A stretch of DNA of 64,000 nt from Psychromonas aquimarina ATCC BAA-1526 (GTDB lineage Bacteria > Pseudomonadota > Gammaproteobacteria > Enterobacterales > Psychromonadaceae). Where the stretch lies: NCBI RefSeq assembly GCF_000428725.1, contig NZ_AUAM01000022.1:22944-86943 (forward strand), given 5' to 3'. Of this stretch, positions 54,859 to 63,986 are shown in pieces; the stretch's first letter is position 1, and each line of letters starts with the position of its first letter. The notes beneath the pieces are model-generated. The model was not told the origin of the DNA. It saw only the letters and a list, made by a program, of their open reading frames with translations, and searched no databases. Position numbers and translations under genes: made by a program.

Positions 54859-55556
54859 AAGTTTTCAACTTGATAAGGCTGGTAATAATAACCAAAACCA
54901 CGTTTGGTTTTAATTAACTCTGCATCAGGGGCGTGCTGCTTTAGTTTTTGCCGTAAGGTTTTAATGTGGCTGTCGATATTTCGCTGGTAACCTGCATCAC
55001 AGGCAATACCGCAGGCATCAAGCAGCTGCTCCCGAGAAAAAACCTGCTGCTTATGTGCAAATAACTTATTTAAAATTTTAAATTCAATGGCGGTTAAACC
55101 TAAATACTGACCATTCCATTTAAAATCAAAATCACTCAGCGAAATCTGCAAAGCTGACTGCTCAGCATTACTGCTATTACCAGTATTCGCTGCTTGATAA
55201 GCACGAGGTTTTAGTCTTAATTTTACCCGCGCAAGCATTTCTCTTGGGCTGAAAGGTTTGGTCATATAATCATCGCCACCAATTTCCAGGCCCACTACCC
55301 GGTCAATTTCTTCACTGCGTGCGCTAAGGAAAATAATAGGAATATCAGAAAAACCGCGGATAGTTTTACATAATTCCAAGCCGTTAATATCCGGCAGTCC
55401 GATATCTAATATTAATAAGTCCACCGGCTTCTGCTGTAAAACAGCTAAACCTTGTGTGCCGGTCGGCACCCACTCCACCTGAAAGCCGTCCAACGTTAAT
55501 ACATGGATCAAGGTATCTGCGATAGCCGCTTCATCTTCGATAATTAAAATATTCAA
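54855..55556 (-). CDS. creB: Response regulator CreB (OmpR family)
   Basis: 234 residues if started at the TTG at 55556, giving NILIIEDEAAIADTLIHVL, the normal receiver N-terminus. A second in-frame TTG at 55610 would add 18 unusual residues, and neither has a strong ribosome site, so the start is uncertain. The phospho-acceptor is in LLILDIGLPDINGLELCK and the signalling Lys in YMTKPF. The C-terminal winged helix contains FKILNKLFAHKQQVFSREQLL and GFGYYYQP. It responds to CreC and activates creD. Confidence 0.92.
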   Translation of the reverse strand: MNILIIEDEAAIADTLIHVLTLDGFQVEWVPTGTQGLAVLQQKPVDLLILDIGLPDINGLELCKTIRGFSDIPIIFLSARSEEIDRVVGLEIGGDDYMTKPFSPREMLARVKLRLKPRAYQAANTGNSSNAEQSALQISLSDFDFKWNGQYLGLTAIEFKILNKLFAHKQQVFSREQLLDACGIACDAGYQRNIDSHIKTLRQKLKQHAPDAELIKTKRGFGYYYQPYQVENL

Positions 55557-55620
55557 AATAACTCGCTTTCTAATATTAAATAAGTAAAAGCCATAAACAT
55601 TTATCGACAAGCAAAGTTTA

Positions 55621-55631
55621 TGGCTGTCCAG
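55621..55631. repeat. REP-like motif 1 (TGGCTGTCCAG)
   Basis: Shares the core GGCTGTCC with the inverted repeats that bracket the RAYT gene (56374-56391 and 57640-57657). With the second copy, which is inverted, it brackets the unknown gene at 55711-56298. Confidence 0.45.
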
Positions 55632-55710
55632 AATTTTGCTACCACTAAAACATAAAAATGAATTGGGAAAGTCTGTCCTTTAATCTTGATACCGTCATTT
55701 CTCTTATTTG

Positions 55711-56298
55711 TTAGGTTTGTATTGATCTAACTAAACGCCCGGTTAATCGAACTCTCGGCCCAAGATCCACTCTCCACATTATTTGACTTCCAGGGCGAGG
55801 GTCTGCTTCTAACCTAAAAGCTCTAGGTGTTATGCCCCAACCAGTTCGTTCTTCTTCCTCTGTAAACTCCGAGCCGATAATCGGTTTATCTATAAGGTCT
55901 TGAAGAAGCCAAGAAACACATTGTTGCCATGGTTCAGGTTGTTCTATTAAAAATACAGGCAGACCCGATCCTATTAACAATTCTTGAATTTCTTGATGCA
56001 ACGTATCAATTGAAAGTAAATTTGAAATATCTTTTGATATATCACTAGGATTACCATCCTTGTGCTTTCCATAAATTGTAACAATTTCTGAGATAAGTTC
56101 ACGAGCTGAAGCTCGATCAAGTTTAGGATGAAGGGTCCAGTCGGCAAAAAATCGCAATGAAGGGTATGATTTGAGTTTTCCTTTACTCTCAGCGAGCTCT
56201 CGAACCAATGAAAATAGTCGCAGTACATCCGATCTATTAGCCAGCCCCTCATTTCGTATCTGATCGAATAGATGTTGTAATCTTCTTATTGATGGCAT
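55711..56298 (-). CDS. Unknown protein, 195 residues
   Basis: A continuous, soluble-looking protein with a helical N-terminal half (RRLQHLFDQIRNEGLANRSD) and a C-terminal half rich in Trp, Pro and Arg (TGWGITPRAFRLEADPRPGS). No signal peptide or membrane segment. The family is not recognised. It stands alone between creB and a RAYT transposase gene and between REP-like motifs, a setting typical of accessory genes, and its composition looks less host-like. A role in phage or element biology is possible but cannot be read from sequence. Confidence 0.6.
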   Translation of the reverse strand: MPSIRRLQHLFDQIRNEGLANRSDVLRLFSLVRELAESKGKLKSYPSLRFFADWTLHPKLDRASARELISEIVTIYGKHKDGNPSDISKDISNLLSIDTLHQEIQELLIGSGLPVFLIEQPEPWQQCVSWLLQDLIDKPIIGSEFTEEEERTGWGITPRAFRLEADPRPGSQIMWRVDLGPRVRLTGRLVRSIQT

Positions 56299-56373
56299 GC
56301 GCTTTCCTTTTCATAAAATTTGTAAGGTCAGATCTTTAATCTTCCCCCCTGATTATTGCCATATAAAAAAAGC

Positions 56374-56391
56374 TGGACAGCCAAATCTTTT
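56374..56391. repeat. REP-like inverted repeat, left of the RAYT gene
   Basis: TGGACAGCCAAATCTTTT is the inverse of AAAAGGTTTGGCTGTCCT at 57640-57657, with two or three differences. REP sequences of this kind are normally the targets of the transposase they flank. Confidence 0.65.
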
Positions 56392-56578
56392 ATCAAAAAA
56401 CGCAATGTTAATGAAAGACACAAACTACCTCCACAAATAATCTGATATTTGAGCGGTGAGGTTATAAATAACGTATTTTCTGTTAAAAACTGTCATTCGG
56501 GGAAATTTTGAAGAGATTCAAGCGTCAGCTCACCCTAGCAAGGCGCTAATTAGATAAACAGTTTACTGAAAACAAATG

Positions 56579-57574
56579 TTAATGAAGCATTCGCTGTAAC
56601 TTGGTTTTTCCAGATATCCAGCGTTTACCTGTATGCTCTGCAAACAAAGCAAGCTCTTCAACTGAGCCGACTGCACCATGATAATCTTTACCAAAACTGC
56701 TGGCTAATTCTATCCAGGTATCGCTTTCTATGCCCAGTACGCTAAGCAGGCTGGGTCTTTGCTCACTGACGGCGCCGGACTTATCATTTCTAACAGCACG
56801 CCCGGTCCAGTCAACCAGCTCAAGATAATCTAATAATGCATAGGGGATGCCCTGCAGCTGCTCGTCGCATTCACCGGCAACAAAACCCAATAAAGGTTTA
56901 CTGACACTATCCGGCTCAACTTTATCCTCAAAACTTGAAATACCATGGATACGTTCGAATATTGAAGTATATTCAGATGCTTCTACCGTTTCAGCCATTT
57001 TTGCACGGACAGGGTTTAAATCAACATAAGCCATACAGGTTAATAAAGCTTTTTCATCCAATAATGCTTGAGATTTAAAGCGCCCTTCCCAGAACCGTCC
57101 TTTACAGTTATCTTCCTTATTTGCCTTACGCGCAATAAACTCATTTAAACAACGCATAAACCATGAGATATCCGCTAATCGTCTGCGCCACTCGGCAATA
57201 ACGACTAAGGCGGCATTTCGCTCTGCTTCTGAGGTTAATTCACAAGCCTGCCAGCGGGAAACAAGCACCGGGCAGGAGTAAAGCAGGCACCAGCGCTGAC
57301 AAATATCCAGATCTGAACAGGTATCAATTTCTTGTTCATTGATATGTAAAACAAGGTGATAATGATTAGACATAACAGCATAAGCACAGACATCAATAGC
57401 AAATATACTGCTGAGAAATCGAATACGGTCAACCATCCATTGGCGGCGATGTTCAAAACTCTGCCCGGAATATTTATCTTCACCACACAAGAAAGCACGT
57501 CTAACGCAACGAGAAATACAATGATAATAAGGCGTATCAGCAATGGAAATTAATGAATCTCTAGATTGAGTCAT
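56579..57574 (-). CDS. REP-associated tyrosine transposase (RAYT, Y1-type)
   Basis: 331 residues from the ATG at 57574, which has GAGGTGG upstream. The HUH motif is in AVMSNHYHLVLHI (about 73-85), and the catalytic Tyr is in TCMAYVDLNPVRAKM (about 190-205), together with the GRFWEGRFKSQALLD motif. These residues mark Y1 transposases of the IS200/RAYT group, which handle single-stranded DNA. The chain is longer than compact RAYTs because of a C-terminal extension. It is flanked by inverted REP-like sequences, so it looks intact and possibly domesticated. Confidence 0.88.
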   Translation of the reverse strand: MTQSRDSLISIADTPYYHCISRCVRRAFLCGEDKYSGQSFEHRRQWMVDRIRFLSSIFAIDVCAYAVMSNHYHLVLHINEQEIDTCSDLDICQRWCLLYSCPVLVSRWQACELTSEAERNAALVVIAEWRRRLADISWFMRCLNEFIARKANKEDNCKGRFWEGRFKSQALLDEKALLTCMAYVDLNPVRAKMAETVEASEYTSIFERIHGISSFEDKVEPDSVSKPLLGFVAGECDEQLQGIPYALLDYLELVDWTGRAVRNDKSGAVSEQRPSLLSVLGIESDTWIELASSFGKDYHGAVGSVEELALFAEHTGKRWISGKTKLQRMLH

Positions 57575-57639
57575 ACCCACCTCTACATATGTATGTAAAA
57601 ACACTGTTTATATAGTAGGTACAAACTCTCAATCAGTCA

Positions 57640-57657
57640 AAAAGGTTTGGCTGTCCT
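57640..57657. repeat. REP-like inverted repeat, right of the RAYT gene
   Basis: AAAAGGTTTGGCTGTCCT, the inverted partner of 56374-56391. The unknown ORF at 57667 starts nine bases further on. Confidence 0.65.
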
Positions 57658-57666
57658 CGCTTTCCT

Positions 57667-57966
57667 ATGGCATTAGCAGTTATGAGCCATAAAGCATTAC
57701 AAACGTGCGCGTTATATGAATATAGCGAAGTACTTAGAACACTTGTTTCTTTAGGTGGCCATGATGAACTTTACAATGATACGTTGCTTTTAAAAAAAAT
57801 TAATCGTATTAGATCGTTATTAGTTGCGGATATGAATTTATACATAGAAAAAGAGTATTCTGAACTTTCTCCAAATATAAAATTAGAGTTAATGCTTATT
57901 GATGAGCTACAAAAGCCATTTAATGTAATGGATGCAATTGAAAGAGCTTGGCATTTAGCCCCTTAG
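57667..57966 (+). CDS. Unknown small protein, possibly 5'-truncated
   Basis: 99 residues, predicted mostly helical (SHKALQTCALYEYSEVLRTL), without signal or membrane segment. No ribosome site precedes the ATG at 57667 or the in-frame ATG at 57682, and the frame stays open upstream into the REP-like repeat. This suggests a gene whose 5' part was lost when the RAYT unit arrived, or a small gene of unknown function. The AT-rich codon use fits coding sequence. Family not recognised. Confidence 0.45.
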   Translation: MALAVMSHKALQTCALYEYSEVLRTLVSLGGHDELYNDTLLLKKINRIRSLLVADMNLYIEKEYSELSPNIKLELMLIDELQKPFNVMDAIERAWHLAP

Positions 57967-57984
57967 AGACCTATTGCTCCATGC

Positions 57985-58425
57985 TGTTTGCCTATACAAC
58001 CAAAACAATTCGGCTAGCGTCTTACTTTCCGTTTACGTTTTTCTTGGCTGGGAAATGACTTTAGCAAAGGAAATCATGGAGCGAATTAAACGACAGTTTA
58101 GGTTCATGAGAAGGCTCGGCCTAGATTTCATTAGGCTTGGCATGCACATGGATGTGCAGTCCAAGCCGGTGCGTTAAAAAGTTATTGTTCAGACAAGATA
58201 AAAAAACGTACGGAACGGCACTGTGAGTTATGCGCCAGCATAGTGCCACGAACAAAACTCTCTTTACCTTATTTTTCTTGCTGTTGAGAAGCATGACTTC
58301 CTCGAACTGCGAAACTACGTTTCGGTTTCTCATAGTCTACTCGCCGTCAGGGCGGAACTCCCACAATAAAAGTTACACCAAAAGCTCACAAGCAAAGCCT
58401 ACGACAACCTAAACCGGCATTGAGT
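57985..58425. repeat. Dispersed intergenic repeat, copy R6 (longest)
   Basis: Carries all blocks of copy R1 on the opposite strand: TTCGGCTAGCGTCTTACTTT, GTTTACGTTTTTCTTG, CATGGAGCGAATTAAACGAC, GCACATGGATGTGCAGTCC, CCGGTGCGTTAAAAAG, CGCCGTCAGGGCGGAACTCC and AAAGCTCACAAGC. The two copies look like ends or relics of one ancestral sequence. ORFs within are not credible. Confidence 0.7.
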
Positions 58426-58436
58426 TTAGAAGGCCA

Positions 58437-61400
58437 CTAACTCTGTTCAACAAACTGATACTGCTTATCCAGCTGACTGTAACCCGCCCCGCTGCCTTTA
58501 CGCACATGAATCTGCTTATTAATGCGCTCTTTAAGCGCATCAACATGAGAAATTACCCCGATCAGTTTGCCGGTTGCATTCAACCTTTCCAGCGCATCTA
58601 ACGCAGTCTCTAAGGTATTGGCATCTAACGTACCAAAACCCTCGTCTAAAAACAGCGACTCTATCTGGGTTTTATGGCTGACCAGGTTTGAAAGTGCTAA
58701 AGCCAAACCTAAACTCACTAAGAAACTTTCTCCGCCCGACAGGGTCTTTACATCGCGCACGGCATTCGCCTGCCATAAATCAATGACCTGCAGTGCTAAC
58801 GGCTCATCAATATTTCTCTGCAGCTGGTAACGCTGATGCAGATCCGCCATCTCTTTATTTGCCAGATAAACCAGATTATCTAAGGTTAAACCCTGCGCAA
58901 AGGTTCTGAATTTACTGCCGTCTGCGGAGCCGATAAGTTTATTAAGCATGGTCCACTGCTCTGCGGTCTCTTTTTGTTTTACCTGTTTATCCAGGAGCGC
59001 CTGCTGCTGCGCTTTTAAACGAATATCAGCCTGCAGTTTGCCTTTTTTCTCAACCAGCTGTTCGCTGATAACTTCAAATTTTGACTTATTTTCAGAAAGC
59101 TCGCTTTCTAAAAATGTCTGATCTTTTTCGCTAACATTTAATGCCAGATGCTTTTCAAGACTCAGCTGCGCCGAACTTAAACGGGTTTTCTCCGTTAATA
59201 CCTGCTCATTGAGCTGTTTTTGCAGGGCAAGCAGCGCCTGTAACGGCTCTTCTGCTAAACGTGAGTTAATAAAATGCGCCTGATCAGTAAAAATACTGGC
59301 ACTTAACTGTTTCTCAAAAGTGCTTAACAATGTCTGCTGGTTATTATGCAGTTCTGCCAGCTGATTTTTCTGTTCGACAAGCTGCCCGGATAAACGCGCA
59401 GATTTGCCCTGCACATTCTGCAGATCGGCCATAGCAATATCCAGCTGCTGCGCCAGTGTATTTTTTTCCGATTCAAGTTTTTCGCGAATCTGCTCCTGGC
59501 TTTGGCTGCCGAATTGTTCCGTCCTTTGTTTCTGCTGCTCTGCTAACTGCGACTGATTAGACTGCCAGGAACTCTGCAGATTCTGTAATACACTGTGCAG
59601 CTGCGCATACTGCTGCTCCTGCAGATCTATTTCGTGGGCCTGCTGCTCAACTAAACTTTGCAGAGTAATGCTCTGCGCCTGTTGTGACTGGTATAAAAGA
59701 ATTAAACTCTTCTGGTTTTCAATCCACGATGCCGGGTTAGCAAATAATTTATCGACTTCAATCTGATCCGTTAGCAGTTCATCCGGCAGCTGCTGACGAA
59801 TGCTCTGCTTATTTTCTTCAAGCTGTGATAAAAGCATCTGCTGCTCTTTAGCTAAACGCTGCTGTTCATTGTCATCAACAGCATGCTGGTTATTAAGCAG
59901 CTGCATCTGCTTTTCATGATCATTGGCTTTTTCAGTAAGCTCCTGCACAAGCTGTTGTAAGTCAGAGAGCTGGGCCTCAATCTGCTGAACCTGTTTCTGC
60001 AGCTTCTCAATATTTAAACGTTTCTCCTGTAAACTCTGCGTTAAGACAGATAAATCCTGAAGACTGCTTTGCTGATATTCACAGGCAGACAGATAAGGAC
60101 TATTTTTCCATTCACCGATATGTTTATCCATGAGTCGATTAAGATCCGCTTCCTGCTGACGGTATTCAGCGAGCCGCCTGCTGTCTGTTTCGATCTGATT
60201 TTTAAGCGCGGCATACTGCTCTCTCATAGCGCCCAGACGTAGCTCTTTCTGCTGCAGCGCTATTTGAGTTTCAGGTATATCAACAGGCTGATAATCACTG
60301 ACCGAAGGGTGCTCTATGGAGCCGCATAACGGACAAGGCTGATCTTCCTGTAATAGTTTTTTCAGATCCCCCAGCTGGGAAATAACCTGCTCCTGCTTTA
60401 ACAGTTTGTGCAGAGCATCCAGCGCACTTTTGCACTCTAGCCCTTCCTGCTTGCTAACAATTAATGCCTGCTGATTATCTTTTATGCTTTGCTCTAATTC
60501 AGCTGCACTTTTGTGCACAGAGTTTAATCTTGCACTTGTATCATCCAGCAGCTTTGTTAACGACAGGGCCTGCTGGTTTTGAGACTGTTGATCAAATACC
60601 TCGGTTAACAGTTCATTCACTTGTGCTGAACGGCTTAATTGATAACTGTCTAATAGTGACTCTCTCTGCTGCTGGCACTGCTGCAGAAGCATCTGCTTTT
60701 CATGCAGCGCTTGTGCACTAAGATTTACCTGCTTATGAACATCCAGCTGTTTATTGTGCAGTACACTTTGCTTTTTCTGCAGCTCAGCAGCGGCAGACAA
60801 AGATTCCTTTAACTGCGCCTGCTGCTTAATATATAAAGAAAACTGCTGCTCAATAAGCGGCAGACTTTCCTGAAGTTGATGCGAAGTCTGCTGCTTTTGT
60901 AATGCCTCATTTAACGTCTTTAGTGCAAGATTGTCGCTGTTTTGTTTGCCTAACTGACTGTCCAGTCTCTGCTTCACTTCTGCGGCGGCTTTTGTCTGAT
61001 TTTCAACAGCAGATTTTTGTTCACTGCACTGTTCGCTTAACTGACCTATTGCTAAATCTAAAGGAACAAGCGATTCATTAAGTTGTTTCTGCTTTACAGC
61101 ATGACTTTCCTGCAGAGACTGCTGTGACTGGGTTAATAGTTCAACCCTGCTTTTAGTCTCTGTTAACTGCGCTTGTAATGTCTGATTGTTTTGTTCACTT
61201 TCAACAATTAACTTCTCGCTAGCCTGCAGTTTTTGAGCGTTTAACAGCTGATTCTGATAAGGCTGCTCAAGCAGTTTAGCCTGCTGTGCAAGTTCTATCT
61301 GCAGCTGCTTATCTTTAAAATCAGTTAAAGACTGTTCACTATTTTTTAATAACGTTAACTGTGCTTGTACTTGTTCTTTTAAAGACTGTGCATTTTTCAG

Positions 61401-62141
61401 CCACAACAAAGCACCTTCGATATCTTTTAATACTGTCTGGACACTGTGTTTATCGACTTCAAGCTGTGTCACCTGCTCATTTAATTCATCAAGCTGCGGC
61501 TGCGACAGCACCTCTAAGACATCTGCTTGTTTTATTAACAGCTCTAATTCCGCCTGAACCTGTTTATTACGTTCGAAAACATGCTTGGCTATTTCACAAT
61601 AAATCTCAGTCCCGGTTAACTCTTCTAATAATTCCGCACGCTCTTTAGTACTGGCGTTTAAAAATGCGGCAAAACCGCCCTGCGCAAGCAGCATAGATTT
61701 GGTAAAGCGCGAGAAATCCAAGCCGGTAAGTTCGATAACCTGTTTCAGCACTTCACTGCTTTTAGTACAAAGTACATCACCCTCTATGGTACTTAATTCA
61801 CATATAGGCGCCTGCAGTTTACCGGAAGCGCTTTTTCTGGCTCTTTTCTGCTCCCAGAAAACCCGGTAGCCCTCCCCCTTGACACTAAATTCCACTTCAG
61901 CAGAACAATTCGCACTGCCGCGGGTCATTAGTTCATTTTTACTTTGTGTTAAACGATCCAGGCGCGGCGTCTGCTGATATAAGGCTAAACATATCGCGTC
62001 TAATATGGTGCTTTTACCTGCTCCTGTCTGACCGGTAATAACAAACAGACCGTTCTCTAAAAAATCCGCATCCTGAAAATCAATTTTCCAATGGCCTTTT
62101 AATGAATTTAGATTTTTAAAACGTAAAGATAGAATTTTCAT
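58437..62141 (-). CDS. sbcC: Exonuclease subunit SbcC
   Basis: 1234 residues of SMC/Rad50 type. Walker A GQTGAGKSTILDAICLALY (about 36-54) and TPRLDRLTQS at the N-terminus, two long glutamine-rich coiled coils, a zinc hook CPLC near residue 600 (DQPCPLCGSIEHP), then the signature LSGGESFLVSLGLALALS and Walker B LFLDEGFGTLD (about 1160). With SbcD it forms an ATP-dependent nuclease that opens DNA hairpins and trims ends. It overlaps sbcD by four bases. Length is somewhat above E. coli SbcC (1048), mainly through the coiled coils. Confidence 0.95.
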   Translation of the reverse strand: MKILSLRFKNLNSLKGHWKIDFQDADFLENGLFVITGQTGAGKSTILDAICLALYQQTPRLDRLTQSKNELMTRGSANCSAEVEFSVKGEGYRVFWEQKRARKSASGKLQAPICELSTIEGDVLCTKSSEVLKQVIELTGLDFSRFTKSMLLAQGGFAAFLNASTKERAELLEELTGTEIYCEIAKHVFERNKQVQAELELLIKQADVLEVLSQPQLDELNEQVTQLEVDKHSVQTVLKDIEGALLWLKNAQSLKEQVQAQLTLLKNSEQSLTDFKDKQLQIELAQQAKLLEQPYQNQLLNAQKLQASEKLIVESEQNNQTLQAQLTETKSRVELLTQSQQSLQESHAVKQKQLNESLVPLDLAIGQLSEQCSEQKSAVENQTKAAAEVKQRLDSQLGKQNSDNLALKTLNEALQKQQTSHQLQESLPLIEQQFSLYIKQQAQLKESLSAAAELQKKQSVLHNKQLDVHKQVNLSAQALHEKQMLLQQCQQQRESLLDSYQLSRSAQVNELLTEVFDQQSQNQQALSLTKLLDDTSARLNSVHKSAAELEQSIKDNQQALIVSKQEGLECKSALDALHKLLKQEQVISQLGDLKKLLQEDQPCPLCGSIEHPSVSDYQPVDIPETQIALQQKELRLGAMREQYAALKNQIETDSRRLAEYRQQEADLNRLMDKHIGEWKNSPYLSACEYQQSSLQDLSVLTQSLQEKRLNIEKLQKQVQQIEAQLSDLQQLVQELTEKANDHEKQMQLLNNQHAVDDNEQQRLAKEQQMLLSQLEENKQSIRQQLPDELLTDQIEVDKLFANPASWIENQKSLILLYQSQQAQSITLQSLVEQQAHEIDLQEQQYAQLHSVLQNLQSSWQSNQSQLAEQQKQRTEQFGSQSQEQIREKLESEKNTLAQQLDIAMADLQNVQGKSARLSGQLVEQKNQLAELHNNQQTLLSTFEKQLSASIFTDQAHFINSRLAEEPLQALLALQKQLNEQVLTEKTRLSSAQLSLEKHLALNVSEKDQTFLESELSENKSKFEVISEQLVEKKGKLQADIRLKAQQQALLDKQVKQKETAEQWTMLNKLIGSADGSKFRTFAQGLTLDNLVYLANKEMADLHQRYQLQRNIDEPLALQVIDLWQANAVRDVKTLSGGESFLVSLGLALALSNLVSHKTQIESLFLDEGFGTLDANTLETALDALERLNATGKLIGVISHVDALKERINKQIHVRKGSGAGYSQLDKQYQFVEQS

Positions 62142-63352
62142 GATTTATGCTCCACTTCAGAGCAGACTTCGGCAAACAGCGTGGTTAACTGTTCTCTCTG
62201 TTGTTCACTATAACTGTCTTCTATCTGCAGACGATGCTGAAAAAGATCCGCCGGTGTTAAATTATCCAGCGTTGATTTTTCTGATGCCTGATACTGGTTA
62301 TTTTCATTAATAGTCGGACTGCTGATTTTCAAAATTTCGATTTCACTTTCCTGCACCTGTTCACTTAATAACGCATGTACATCGGAAAGATAAAAAGCCT
62401 GCTGCAGTTTAACCTCTACCCAGGCACTTTCACCGTCTAGATCCTGCTTAAGTTCCTGTAACTGCTCAGTCACAGACTCCAAATCACCGCTGATAACCTG
62501 CATCTTCTGAAAAACGGGAATCTCCATCTCATTAACTGTTAAGGAGTTATCTGTATCAAACTCAATAATATTAATGTTTTTCTGCTGTTTGGTTTCATCA
62601 AAACTCAGCGCTATCGGCGAACCGCTGTAGCGGATATGGTTAGATTTCTGCACTTTTTGAGCACGGTGCAGGTGCCCCAGTGCGATATAATCAAAATCGG
62701 GGAACAGGGCGGAAGGAAATGCGGTCAAGGTACCGATATAAATATCACGGACAGATTCAGATACGGAGCAGCCGACCGCAGTTAAGTGCCCGGTTGCAAT
62801 AATAGGGAGACTTTCAGACGTTTTTTCCTGCTGTGCCAGCTCATATATAGAGGAATAAGTCTGTTGTATGCCCTGCTGCAGACTCATCTGCTTGGATTCA
62901 GCAGAGCTGCCCTGTTCACTTTTCATCACATCATTGGCACGTAAAAAAGGCAGTGCACAGACTAGCGCCTGAGGTTGGTTATTTTGATCATCTAAGCTGA
63001 TGATATGCTCATTTAAATCGTCACTTAAACCTGCAAGCACTGAAACATTTAACATCTGCAGCAGATCTTTGCTTTCATTTAAAACAGCAACACTGTCGTG
63101 ATTACCAGAAACGATAATAAGATGGCGACAGCTGCTTTTTTGTAATCTAACAATAAAATCACTGTATAACTTACGCGCATAAGAAGGCGGTGATGTACTG
63201 TCAAAGATATCTCCTGCGACAATAACAGCTTCTATTTCTTCTTTTTTAACCACTTCAACTAACCAGTTTAAAAAAGCAGAATGCTCTGCTTCTCTGGTTT
63301 TCATCATAAAATACTGACCGAGATGCCAGTCTGAAGTGTGTAATATCTTCAT
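62138..63352 (-). CDS. sbcD: Exonuclease subunit SbcD (Mre11-type)
   Basis: 404 residues from the ATG at 63352 (MKILHTSDWHLGQ), preceded by TGAGA; another in-frame ATG at 63364 adds only four residues. The metallophosphatase motifs are HTSDWHLG, VAGDIFDS, VSGNHDS and ATGHLTAVG, with LGHLHRAQ near residue 230. It supplies the Mn-dependent nuclease active site of SbcCD. It is the first gene of the two-gene operon; no LexA box was seen upstream. Confidence 0.95.
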   Translation of the reverse strand: MKILHTSDWHLGQYFMMKTREAEHSAFLNWLVEVVKKEEIEAVIVAGDIFDSTSPPSYARKLYSDFIVRLQKSSCRHLIIVSGNHDSVAVLNESKDLLQMLNVSVLAGLSDDLNEHIISLDDQNNQPQALVCALPFLRANDVMKSEQGSSAESKQMSLQQGIQQTYSSIYELAQQEKTSESLPIIATGHLTAVGCSVSESVRDIYIGTLTAFPSALFPDFDYIALGHLHRAQKVQKSNHIRYSGSPIALSFDETKQQKNINIIEFDTDNSLTVNEMEIPVFQKMQVISGDLESVTEQLQELKQDLDGESAWVEVKLQQAFYLSDVHALLSEQVQESEIEILKISSPTINENNQYQASEKSTLDNLTPADLFQHRLQIEDSYSEQQREQLTTLFAEVCSEVEHKS

Positions 63353-63450
63353 TAATATTCTCATTGCTTTGTCATAGGAAATTTAGTCTGCTTAAGTTTA
63401 CCCATTTCAAACTTAGAAAACTGTTTTTGAATAATAAATTAAAGATGTTT

Positions 63451-63550
63451 GTTTAAAATAAAATCAACCTGCTTTGCAAATAAGCAAAGGGAACAAAAAG
63501 TAGTTGAAAACCATCTCTGATATCCGCGCTAAGGTGTTCAATCCCATCAC
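63451..63550 (+). repeat. Degenerate upstream copy of the tRNA promoter region
   Basis: GTTTAAAATAAAATCAACCT (63451) and the following TTGAAA-17-CGCTAA with GATATCCG in the spacer repeat the layout at 63656-63770 (GTTTAAAATAAAATCAACTT, TTGACG-17-CATAAT, again with GATATCCG). The -10 of this copy is poor. It probably marks a lost tRNA unit or a tandem duplication. 63551-63655 shows no gene. Confidence 0.65.
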
Positions 63551-63728
63551 TTAATTACTTTAACTATTCAAGGCAGCATATCAGCGCCTTGCAGCTGTCG
63601 AATTTAATAATCTGATCTTTATAAAGCGCCGAAGTGGAGGAAAGCAAGCATTTTTGTTTAAAATAAAATCAACTTGCTTAGCAAACAAGCAAAAGAAAGA
63701 AAAATCACTTTTTTTAACAAAAATTAGT

Positions 63729-63757
63729 TGACGACAATCGCCGATATCCGCATAATG
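63729..63757 (+). promoter_or_regulatory. Promoter of the tRNA-Met/tRNA-Leu operon
   Basis: TTGACG (63729-63734), a 17-base spacer and CATAAT (63752-63757), followed by the G+C-rich discriminator GCGCCCC typical of stringently controlled stable-RNA promoters. It lies about 55 bases before tRNA-Met. Confidence 0.8.
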
Positions 63758-63811
63758 CGCCCCATCGAAACAACGACTGCTTACGCAGACAGAGTTGAGA
63801 TTAAAGTAAAT

Positions 63812-63888
63812 GGCTACATAGCTCAGCTGGTTAGAGCACATCACTCATAATGATGGGGTCCCAAGTTCAAATCTCGGTGTAGCCACCA
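63812..63888 (+). tRNA. tRNA-Met (CAT), elongator
   Basis: 77 bases with encoded CCA. The acceptor GGCTACA pairs with TGTAGCC, and the D arm GCTCAGCTGGTTAGAGC and T arm GGTTCAA-type loop (here AGTTCAAAT) are present. The anticodon CAT is at 63846-63848 in CACTCATAATG. It is nearly identical to E. coli metT, so it is the elongator rather than the initiator form. Confidence 0.95.
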
Positions 63889-63901
63889 TTTACTTTAAGT
63901 T

Positions 63902-63986
63902 GCGGAAGTGGCGGAATTGGTAGACGCGCTAGATTTAGGTTCTAGTATCGTAAGGTGTGAGAGTTCAAGTCTCTCCTTCCGCACCA
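63902..63986 (+). tRNA. tRNA-Leu (TAG)
   Basis: 85 bases with a long variable arm and encoded CCA. The acceptor GCGGAAG pairs with CTTCCGC. The anticodon TAG is at 63936-63938 in the loop TTTAGGT between CTAGA and TCTAG. It lies 13 bases after tRNA-Met in the same transcript. The order Met-Leu recalls the metT-leuW cluster of enteric bacteria, which may continue beyond the window. Confidence 0.95.

Noticed and set aside
58121..58412. ORFs on both strands in repeat R6
   Set aside because: Both follow the repeat structure and disagree with the frames in R1.
63581..63844. 87-residue minus-strand ORF
   Set aside because: It runs into tRNA-Met and covers the promoter region; composition is not protein-like.
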